Source: Incurvaria masculella
Lineage: Eukaryota; Arthropoda; Insecta; Lepidoptera; Incurvariidae
Length of the DNA stretch: 64,000 nt
Direction of reading: 5' to 3'
NCBI GenBank assembly: GCA_946894095.1
Contig: OX335654.1
Location: 16,687,687 to 16,751,686 of the forward strand
Translations under genes and position numbers: made by a program
The notes under the pieces: generated by a model
The model's input: the letters and a program-made list of their open reading frames with translations, nothing else
Told to the model about the DNA's origin: nothing
Databases searched by the model: none
Shown: positions 51,301 through 63,300 of the stretch, in pieces
Position numbering within the stretch: the first letter of the stretch is position 1
Layout: each line of letters starts with the position of its first letter

Positions 51301-54300
51301 TGCTTTGTTTTTAGAGTTAGTTATTTCCTTCCTATCAGTAATTTTTTTGGCCAATGTTATACATTTGTTTAACAGTCTTCTATATCTTATGAAGAAGTGT
51401 TTATTTTCTTCCGTACCATTTTCTTTTAAATCTTTTACTAATCCACACTTTTTCTTGAAAGAGTTCCGAAGACCGCGTGTGACCCACGTATTATGTTTGT
51501 TATTACGCATGCATTTTTTTACTACTGGGAATGTATTTCTAGCTAAATGTGTCAAATAATTATAAAAATATGTAAACCGTTCAGTTGAGCTATCGATTAA
51601 ATTTAAATGAGACCAGTTAATATCCTGCAATTTAGATTTGAATGATTCCTTATTTTGGTTGCAATAATTTTTCATAAATATATATTTTATAGGATTCGAG
51701 ATTTGAGGTTTTGTATTTTTAATCTTAATTAAAATGGCTTCATGATCTGATATGTCGCATGATATAGTACATATTTCTAAATCATCTTTTTTTAAATTTG
51801 TTAAGACGTTATCTATTATCGTGGCTGATTTGTTAGTTATCCTAGAAGGCTGAGTTAGCATATATGTGATTTTATGGCTGTTCATAAAGTGAGTTAAACA
51901 TTTATAGCCCTTCGACTTTTTGTCTAGTATATTTATATTGAAATCACCTATTATTAAAATATTTTTCATAAATTTTTCATTTATAATTCTACTTAATACA
52001 TCACAAAATATGTCATAGTCTGTTGAAGCTGTAGATCTGTAGACTGTTAGTATATTTAAATATTTGTTCGAAAGTAACTTCAACTGCAGGCCTACAACTT
52101 CTACAACTTTCTCTATATTATATGTACTTAAATCCAATTCATTATAAATATTTACATCATCTCTACAATATATTGCAGTACCTCCTCCCTTGTATATTAC
52201 ACGACTTTGTTCTGTTGCAACTTTATATTTATTGATATTGAGGTAGGTACATTCATTTTTCTCTAACCAAGTTTCACAAAAACACAATAATGCGGGCAAC
52301 ATTTTTTTCTCGACATACAAGTGGTCTAAGAATAATTCGATTTGACCAATCTTATTTCTTATGCTTCTTACATTCAAGAACAATATGTTTAAATTACTAA
52401 CATGTTCTATGTTTTGGTGTTCATACTTTTTTACCTTACATTGCCTCGATAGCGTGCATGTTGAAAATAATGATTACTATTATAATATTTTTCATTTAAC
52501 TCTGTTAGAATAATATTCAAGCCATTTATAATTTTAAATTTTCCTGCATTATTCAATGTAACACCATTTATCCTATAATCATTAAAACATAGATTTTTGT
52601 TTGTATCATATATGTATGTTCCTTTCATGTCATTAAAACATTTTAAAATTTCAAAATTTAGTTTATAAATATAACTATTGTAATTTAGGGCATCCTTTTG
52701 TGTACCTACGCAGTGTGGTACGGTGCATATAATAGTATTTGTGTTCTTAAGGTTATCTAGTTTCTCTTTCAATGATTTTATTACAGTATCAACGCTTTCT
52801 GCACCATAGTCACTACCTCCGCACATTATCACTACACAATCACTTTGCGAGAATTACCGCTAAAGTCATATTTTCATCCAATGTGATGGTACCAACCAGG
52901 GCGGGCTTTGAAACCTCCACTAGGTTTTAAACACCTAGAGTATTAACAACCAACCTTTTTCATTTTTAACAGTATCCTGCAGCGAAATTAAAAAAATAAT
53001 CCTCTCTATTAAAAGCAAGGCTGTCGGCTATGATGAACTGAGCAGAGACTTGATTTTGCCGATTTTAGATGAGTTATTGCCAATTATCTCTCATATTCTT
53101 AATTACTCACTAGAGTCAGGCTCTTTTCCACAAATCTGGAAACAAGCATTTGTCATACCACTGCCTAAAATTCCAAATCCTGTAACACCAAACAATTTTC
53201 GGCCTATTTCTATTCTCCCTTTTCTTTCCAAAGTGCTCGAGCGCCTTGTTTACTCCCAATTTAATGAGTACCTTTGCAGTAATTCTCTTCTTAATCCTTT
53301 CCAATCCGGTTTTCGTACCTCACATAGCACAACTACCGCTCTTACTAAAGTCACAGACGACATACGTTACGCTATGGATAACAGACAACTCACCTTGATC
53401 ACTTTACTGGACTTTAGTAATGCCTTTAACACAGTTGACTTCGACATACTATTAGCTATTTTATCTTCCATGAATGTGTCAAAAATGGGGCTCAGCTGGT
53501 TTAATTCTTATCTTCGTCAACGACAGCAAAAAGTTCGCTATGAAAACCAGTTTTCGAAATGGTGTGACATTAGGGCTGGTGTACCTCAAGGCGGTGTCCT
53601 TTCTCCTCTTCTTTTTTCTATTTTTATCAACACACTTGCCGATATTCTTTCATGCCATTATCATCTGTATGCAGATGATCTACAAATTTACCGACACTTC
53701 TCACTTGATGACCTGCATCTCAACATTGATCTTGTCAATAAAGACTTATCTGAAGTTCATCAATGGTCGGAAAGATTTGGTCTTCAAGTTAATCCAGCAA
53801 AAACACAGGTCATGATTGTTGGTAGCGGCAAGCTCTTGGCAAAGATTGATAAGAGTAATCTCCCACCTATCCTATACAATGGTATTACTATACCCTATAG
53901 TTCAAGGGTTAAAAATTTAGGTATTTTCCTTGACGAGTCACTGTCTTGGGTTTATCATACGGGTCAAGTCTGCAGGAAAATATATGGAGCCATGCACACT
54001 CTCTGGCGTCTCAATCGCCTCATACCAATCGAAACTAAAATCAAGTTGGTTCAGTCGCTAATTCATCCTATTTTAGACTATGGTGACATCTGTAATCTTA
54101 ACCTAAACGAGGAGCTTCTAGACAAACTAGATAGCTTGCTTAATTATGGAATTCGTTATATCTTTGGTTTGAGGAAGTTTGATCATATATCCACCTATCG
54201 TGCGAAACTAAAATGGCTTAATATTCGCCGGAGGCGTAATATGCATGTTCTCTCTCTTCTTTACTTAATCTTAAATGATCCCAAATCCCCACTTTATCTT

Positions 54301-57300
54301 AAAAAACGCTTCAAATATCTCTCTTTTCATGGTGTACCACTTAGGTCTGCAGATAATCTCCTGCTCATTATTCCGTCACATTCTTCCACTGCTTATTCGG
54401 GTTCTTTTACAGTTCACTCAGCACGATTGTGGAATCAATTGCCTCTTACTATTAGGGAAAGTGCTACCTTGTCTATTTTTAAGGTAAAATTAAAATCCTG
54501 GTACTTGACATGTTATAACAATTAAATCAATCAAATATTTTCTGTTTATATAGTTTTAAGTTATCTAATGTTTTCTAAGTGTGATTATGGTGCTTAGTTT
54601 TAAGTAATTTATTGTTTCTTGCTACCTCTTAATATATTTTCTAATATTAAGGTTAGCTGTTAGAGATTGCCTTTGGCAATAAGCTCGCCTTTGCATACTA
54701 TGTAATAGTTGTAAGCAATAAAGAATATTTTCATTTCATTTCATTTCATTTTTCAGTTTTACATGGATGTCAAACCATGGAACAGCTCGCATTCGTAACG
54801 AAATGCACTTGGACAGAAAGAGCATAAAAGAGTTGGCATGGAAGACAATTCCTCGCGCCTCTGATCTAGGCGTGCGTAAAAGTAAACAAATTAAGTAACT
54901 GCTGTTACGTTAGTGAGTACTCACTTCTTAGTCGTAAGTTTTTGATATCCGGTGGGTATCCTTGGTCCAATCAATGCTTTGTAAAACTGAAACGAGAAAA
55001 GGCATCTGCTTCAATTGAAGTTAGTCGGACATTGCTTCTCTCGTGCATGTATGGTCGCCGAGCAAAAATACATTTGGTCACTGCACGAGAGTAGTAAATA
55101 TGTCTTTTAATTATCTCTTATAGATTTTTTTAATATGTGAGGTTAAAAATATTTTCGTCTAGATATAAGTTGTTATTTTGTACATGATCAGGTCTAGTTC
55201 TGCTTGGATCAATAGAATTTTGAGCAGACAAAGTGTACCAAAAGATGAAGAAATGATTGATTAAATTGAATTAGGGACAGAGAAAGTGACAGTGCCAGTG
55301 ATTTTGAAGCTGTTCACTGTAGTAGCACTAATCACTTCCTCTGGAGGTTGATTCACGAGTTAACCTCTCACCCTCTATGCCTTTTCTCCTCCAGTGTGTG
55401 GGCATGAATGGTGAAACGCCTTGCCTTTCCATCGCGAAGTAAATAAAGAAAACCAAGTCACCTCTTCGCTATGAAGAAACCTCGGCAGGAACACGGTCTC
55501 GAGCAGGTCGTCCGCGTAGTTGGCGGACTCGTAGAGCGCCTTGCTCGTGCGGAGGCGGCCGACGCTGGCGGCGCCGGCGGCGAGCACGGCGCGCATCTCG
55601 TCGGCGACGCGCAGCGGGAAGGGCAGCGCGCACGGCCCGTCCGCGTCGTAGTAGCGCACGTACAGGTCCCACGCCTCGTTGAACAGCGCTACCTCCTCGT
55701 TTTTCGTTAGCTCCGGGTTCAGTATCTTCATTTGGAATGGCTCTGGAAGGAAATGTTTGGTCAATTTTATTTTTTTGGGACACTCGACAGTATTTTAATT
55801 AAATATTTAGTTTGAAGTTATTTCCCGCAGTGATGATATTTCGTTTTTTTTTTCTAGGAAGCTGGACAATGATGGCTGATACCACAGAATCAAATGAAAG
55901 AAAAAGAAAATCCTCATACCCATTTTGTTTTCTCCGTGGTTTGACCCAGAATACATTTACATAAAAAACAAAAACATGCAGACACTGATATTTGTTGCGT
56001 GATATTAGATTCCAAATATTTAGTAAATTGGAATAGTTTTTTTCAAATGATCAGTAAACTTTTGTATGGGGAGCGTAATTTTCTGATGCTTATTAATAAA
56101 TTTGAATAAACAAATATGGAGTCAAATAGTGCGGTGCCGGGGGCGGCTGGGGTTTTGCATTAAAAAATACAAAGAGCGTATAAAAAAAATACAAAGGCAT
56201 AAAAGAGAGACACCCTGCGAGTTGGTATTACTGCCAAGATGAACCAATAGATGTCCCAAAAAAAAACCAGTGCACGCAACTCACTGATATCGCGACAGAA
56301 CTGCAACAGGTCCAGGTGTCCCGTCGCCTTCATGTACTGCATGAACGCGTAGAAGTGGTCCTGCCGCGCGAGCACGGCCGCCAGGTCGAGCCGCAGGAGG
56401 CGCGCGCGCCGCGACGACGCCTGCGCCGGCCGCCCCGCGAAGTGCTCCAGGAACTCTACCTGCGGGCGGCGCCGGGAGGGCCGTGAGACGCACGATTGGG
56501 TGACACTCTCGGATTCGTCATCTTACAGCGGTGAGTAAGGAAGGGGGGAAGTGGCGAACGAAACCGTAGCCACGTTTAAGTGAAAACACATGCACAGACG
56601 GTAGCGTCGGCCAGTAGTTTGCTTACGAATTCGCTCACTACTGGGGTCTACTCATGAAATTCTCCCCTGTGAGTCACCGGTAAGACACAAAAGGATCATA
56701 CTTTATATGTATATTTATTTTGTATTTTAATCCTTTTTTGGTGGCTTTGCTCACTGTAAGTAATAATGGATTCAAGCAAAAAATAGCCGTTGTCAATAGA
56801 GATTTATCACAATTAAAAAATAATACTTAGAAATAATTAATAAAATTAAGCAAAATTAAAACCTGAATAGATTATGCTTACATTTTGTATATTACTGTCG
56901 GCCAAGACAACGTCCATATTGTAATAGTTTTAGGAACCAGGTATTGTTAGGAAACAATAAATTAAAATGATATTAGGTTAAAATAAAAAATAAAAATACT
57001 ACTCATCAAATGACAGCCACGAAGAAAGTTCTGTGATAGTCATCACTAAATCACCTGTGACTCACAGGTGAGAATCTCATGAGTAGACCTGTTAATGATC
57101 TCTAGTTCCAATTCTACGCTTTTTATGAAGTGTACTAGTTTTTACTAAGTGGATATTTCTTTTGATTCCTAAGGGCCCACAGCCACAAAGTCAAAAGAGT
57201 GAATTAGACACATTCTGTATCAATCCAAAATGTTTGTCATAACATCAGGGGGTTCTCCACACCATAATCAATTAATTCGCCGGGTAAACAGGCAAGTCAG

Positions 57301-60300
57301 TGATTATTTCTGACGTTTAGTTACATTTCGTACATTTCAATGCTTACAGAAATTTACAACAGAAAAAAAACTTAATGCTATAATCAATAATAGTTGCTAC
57401 GATAACTAACCGTACCATCCCAATCAGAAAACAAAAATATTTTAATCTTGGTCAGGAAAATGGTATAGATGGAAGGCAGGTAGGAATATCGCTGCAATCA
57501 AACAATGAAATCCAAACAATAGCAAAACAATTATGGTGAAGTTTACTAGGAGTGTCAGTGTACCTTAACAATGTTTCCAGAACCCTATTTCTACCAAAAT
57601 GAGAACACAAATTAATTAAAAAGGCAATAAAGACACACTATAACTCCAAAAGTTACAACTTTAAATAATTAGAGGGTTTGCAATTCAGATTTGATTTAAT
57701 TAAAGATATACAGTAGGTTATTGCATAAGAATGAGAAAAAATAAACTTTTGGCTGCTTAGAAAACGGTGTTTACATATATTTTCAAAACAATACTGTTAG
57801 CAGAATTCACATTTGATCACAACTTATAAGGCTATATTTAACGATTTTTTCCCGCATGCCAGATTTGCCCTCATTTTTACCTCTGCAAAAAGAGCTATTT
57901 TCATGCCAAAACTCTGTTCAATATCGCCCTTAAGGTGGCCCAACCCGGCGGGACTAACTCATTCGCGGGCACAGTACAAAACCGTGCTGTTGCGCTCTGG
58001 GACCTTCTCTGTTTCAACGAATAAGACAGGCTCCATGATGAGGAAGATGCAAAACATGTCCACATAAAAGACAATGTGCATAGTGTATGATTTGGTAAGA
58101 TTTACGAAAATTTTAATTTCAAAACGACTTATAGGTAAAAGTAAACCACGACCGCTGTAGTCAAAAATCTAACAAAAACCAAATAGATCATAAATCTTGA
58201 TTAAAGAAGCTATGTCTGATGACTAATCTTTTTACGATGTTCTTACTTTATCATTGCATAATCTACCTCCAAAGTTATTGTATAAAACGCGCGAAAAATT
58301 CGAACTTTCGGACCTTATAACATATAAACCAAACACAATTTTACAATGCCAATGGTCATCAGACATCTAATTCGATCAAATAAAGCTATTTTGAACAAAA
58401 TGTTGGATCTCTGACAAGAAATATGGGCGTGATCTTCTTTCCCCTTTTGTATGGGGAGATGAGCGGGTTGGGCCACCTTAAGGCGTACTTTGGCCCTAAA
58501 AACTCGGTTAATATCAACCGAACGGAAGCCAGGGTTTAAATAATATGTACAATGAATTATTACCTCTAACATTAATTTTTGTGTAGAGTTTACAAAAAAA
58601 TTGTATGGGGCAAACACGTTCGGAACATCTTAAGTTTTGAGACTATGAAACATTGCATGGAAAATTTTGAGGTGATGGAAACGATCGCTATACCTCCAAC
58701 GCCATTATCTGAAATTTTCCAAAATACTTGCCAATGGTTGTGGATTACTTGGTAATGAAATAACAATTTAAACCATGCATTCGTTATTAAGTACTGGCAT
58801 AAGGTAGTTACTAAGCACTATTTTGGCAATAATATTATATTTCAAGGAAACAGTGAAGGTGTAAGGACTCCGTCAAAAAAAGTGTTTCAAATCATCTTAC
58901 TCCACAAGATCTCCTATAGAGTTATAGAATGAGCATATATCAGTGGTTATGTGACTCCCAAGACCATTTACACATCAAACTTATCGCTCGTCAAAAAAAA
59001 AGACAGATTGCAATAAAAGAGGAAACAAAAAAAAAATCATCTTACCGGGTCATAATGATTTATTAAATTAAACATGGCAGCAATGTTGGAAATAGTACTA
59101 CAAGGGACTGTTGTGATGGTGCATAGATAAGTAAGTTTTAAAACTCACTCTAAAATTAGGTGTCTTTGGTAATGCAGGCATAGTCTCGTCTCCCGTAGCC
59201 AACACAATAAGCGTGTTGAGTATGTACGGGTCCGCTAACACGTCAGTCAGGGATAGGAGCACCCATCCGGCGAATATCTCTCTTATTAATACTTGGAATA
59301 CTCTGAAACGAAACAAACATAGCAATTACTTCATTATATATGGTGTTTTTTTAATCATCTACAAGACTGTGAGGGGTGATTCAGTATCTGAAATAGTACA
59401 ACTTTTGCTAAGAAAATAAGTATGTTTTCTTTTGGGTTCTTTTTTTTTTAAGAAATTTGAAGAATACATACTTCCCAGTGTTTTAAACAACTTTTGCCAA
59501 GAAACTATGTATCTGTTTGCGATGTTTTAAAATAAATACATAATTAAATACTATTACTACAACCCGTGTTGAATAGGGGTAATAAAAGTACCAGGGGTTG
59601 CAATTCACATTTCAGAATACATTAAATACAATCCAATGAATATCAATATTATTTTTTAATAACAATGATATTACTTAATTTATAGTTAAAATATAACGTT
59701 TTCATCACGCCTACCTAGACAAAATTTTGAATTAAGCTTAATTTAAATCTCGGTGTAAATGGTTCTGGCAGTGACGGGAGATGGCGCCGGTTAGAAATGT
59801 CATAGTACCAGCGAAAATAAACCGTTTTCAGCGAGTTTTGACATTATGTGACTTTTTTTTATGGAACCTGACATGGATGGCTAATAATATCACATAACGA
59901 CCGTTATGATATTAGCCCAATACACCACATTCCCAAAGGAATTTGTCAGCCTCAGTGGCCCAGTGGCGCGACACTTCGGCGATCGCTCTCCGAAGTTAAG
60001 CAACGCTGGGTCCGGTCTGGTCTTGGATGGGTGACCATTCGACCGTTGAGAGAGGCTGGCCGTGGTTCGGATTCCACGTTAAGCTGTAGGTCCCCTTCCT
60101 TACTTACTAAGTGGTAGGGTTTATCCCGCCCGGGTTGGTACCATCGCATTGGATGAACGATGGTCGAAGCGGCAATGAAAATTGTCCTTGTTTTCCATCC
60201 AGTTCAATGTAGCCGTGCAATATAAGGAAGGTCCTGGCATGGCACCTAGTTCCCATGTGGTGTGTTAGGCTAATACCATGACAGAACGTGTGGTATTAGC

Positions 60301-63300
60301 CATCCATGTCCAGTCACATAAAAAAAAAATAAAAAAATGCCAGGACCTTGCCTTTATGAGCACGGCTACATTGGACTGGATGGAAAACATGGTAAATTTT
60401 TCATTGCCGCTTCAACCATCTTTTCACCCAATGCGATGGTACCGACCCGGGCGGGCTTAAACCCTACCACCTAATAGGGGAAGGGGACCCACAGTTTTAT
60501 ATGGATTCCGAACGATGGAGCAGCTCGCGTTCGTAACTGAATGCACTTATCTAACTCAGAATGAGAAAGAAAGTGGTGCATGAACAATGCGACCCATTCC
60601 TCTGTTATGCTAGTCTAGTCCCCGCGCCGCTAGGCTCTAGAGCAGTCTACACTATCCTTTGTCTATGCCTCATGCCGTCCACAGAGACTCACTTATTGTG
60701 CAGCTCGTGCGGGCGCAGCAGGTACGGCATGACGGCGGCGGTGACGCAGCGCAGGTAGCGCAGCTCGGCGGCGCGCGTGCGCACGGCCGGGTGCAGCGCG
60801 CAGCGCAGCGGGCCGTCCAGCGCCGCCGCCTCCACCGCGGACAGGTCGCCATCCCATTGGTGCGAGTCGTCAGAGAACCCATTCGCACTGCAAAAAAAAG
60901 ATTTATTAATATATATATTTTTGTAATGAAACAGATAAGTTTTTGCATTGACTTATTAATCTTTTTGCAAGATTAATTTTGAGAACACCTTAAGGGCCTG
61001 GTACTAGCCAAATCGCAAAGTTAGACGAGGCACCCCAAGTTAACTAACTAAGTCTGACGATTATAAGTGTCATTCTTACAATATATGATTCCTTGTCTAG
61101 GAATTGAATTATTTTCGTTAATGTATGTTTCCTTTTTCTATACAAAATACATTGCGGAAACGGTGTCCATTTCCGAACTTTTTTGACTAAATGTAGAAAT
61201 CTAAAAGCAAATGGAATTTTTTGTTTATGCATATATGCTGTTTTTGCTTATATCTAGAAATCGAATTACTTTCAGATTTCTAATGAACTTTTTTATTTTT
61301 ATTATTATTTAAATAAATGATGGAATAAAAAAATATTAACAATCCATTATCAGTCTGGAGTTCTATTTGGATTTTCTGAAGCGTTTCACTACATATTATT
61401 ACATTTGTTATAAAGTGCATTTGTATGGCGCGAGTAGTTGGCTAGTCCTAGCGCCTTAATGGAAAATAATAATTTATTATTTCATATATAAAATAATTAT
61501 TTATTTTGGACACATGACCGTTTTTTAGTTTTTATAATATAGCTAGCTACGTATGTACTATTTGGTGACCTTTAATTTTAGTAATTTTAGATTTATACTT
61601 TTTTTGACGTCATTGGTTGGGTTAGCATCAAATACATATTTGGGGACCTTATCCCATACTTCTACTAGATCCTTAATCTATATATAGGGTCGTTAAACTA
61701 GATTTTGGCACCTAATTCCTTCGAGAATGTGGTGTGTTGGACTAATATCAAAACGGTAATTGTGTGGTATGAGGCAACCATGTCAGGTTCCCAAAAATAG
61801 AAAAAAAAACAACTTCCTGCCGAGGTATTACCTGGGGTTACCAAGTTGTACCAAGTTGGATGGGATTCCGTGAAATGATCAATTGATACACAACATTAAC
61901 TAAAAACACAATAATATTAGTAGAAGAGCACTCAATTATCAAAATTTAAAGTACACGCATCAGCTAAAAGCTGCTAGCGTATACTATCAATAATAATAAT
62001 AATAATGACATGGGCGTCGTCGGGCACTTCTTATGTGGCCCGGCGTACGCCACATGCAGCGCTCAACATAAAAAAATATCTACAACTCCATTTGTGAAGA
62101 TCTTTACGGGTATTGGTGGTATGTTCTGCGCAGCTGAGCATCAATCATCTCAAGTGTTGCAATGCAAGTCGACGAAATAGAAGAAAAGCCGCAGGTACCG
62201 CGCTTGTTCGCGTTGAACCGATCGGCTGGCGTCCTCGCTGCGACGACGGTGTCTCTGCGCCTCCGTCCACACGGCGTGGTGGTGCAGGGCGCAAGGCACC
62301 AACTTGTCCACTATGAACTTTGCATAATTTATCTGAAAAAAGATTTTAGTGTCGTTGACAAGCAGTTGATGATTAAAGACTGTTTATATATATGTCAAAC
62401 AGTAGCGAAAAATATTCTGTATTGTAACAGAAAAAAAACCAGCCAAGTGAGAGTCGTACTCGTTTTTAGTATAAGGCCTCCCTTTAATTTTTATTATTTT
62501 TTAATTTTACCTATTTGTTGCTATTGCGGCAAAACAAATACCCACTCTGTGAAAATTTCAGCTGCCTACCTATTACGGTTCAAGAGATACAGCCCTGTGA
62601 CAGACGGACGGACGGACGGACGCACAGCGGAGGCTTAGTAAAAGGGTTCCGTTTTCACCCTTTGGATACGGAACCCTAAAAAGATAGGATTAGCAAGTAA
62701 GGAAGGAGACAGACAGTCCATGGGGGTCGTAGGGTCTGGCGAACGCCATATGCGGCTAACATAAAAAAAATACGGTTTTACGTTGAATTCGTACCACAAT
62801 CGAATCTCGTAATTGTTGCAACTGATGTTTGTCCGTGGATCAACATAGGCCAAAGCGTGACCAGGATGTGCTCCGGGCACTCCAAATAGCTCACAAATGT
62901 TTGCATTTATAACATAAGGTCTATATTCTAGGAATTCAAAATTAAACAAAAGTAGCAGAAACAAAACCAAAAGTTGTTTAGTTTGGCTAATATAATCACT
63001 TCCTTTCGCATTTGATTTCCTGTGTCTATACACCGTGTATTGAGTCGGAGTGAGGGAGGGATTTGTTGCAATCCTTTTGTCACATCAATACTTAGTGATG
63101 CTTGCTTTGGTGTCAAATACCGTGTTGGATGCCTGATTTATATATGGATAGTATCCTAGTTATTGTCTATAGGCAAAAGCTTTTGATAAGTTGTAATAAA
63201 CTTTAAGCATATATATTTTTTTATACTTGATTTTCCTATTGATAATCGAAGCAGCATATGAACAAAAGTCGATTTGTGTATGTGCTTAAAATAGAGGAAA

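Larger units (their letters stand above)
49138..52850 (-). mobile_element. CR1/Jockey-group LINE, 5' truncated, nearly intact
   Basis: Minus-strand element with (aaat)n tail at its 3' end (49138-49160), an RT ORF, an endonuclease ORF and a partial upstream ORF. It is inserted in a SINE whose halves lie on either side. Only one frame break separates endonuclease and RT. The clade (CR1, Daphne or a relative) needs a phylogeny. Confidence 0.85.

Noticed and set aside
59944..60040. Possible 5S rRNA gene
   Set aside because: Only the internal promoter part is 5S-like; the rest runs straight into the SINE body, so it is a SINE head.
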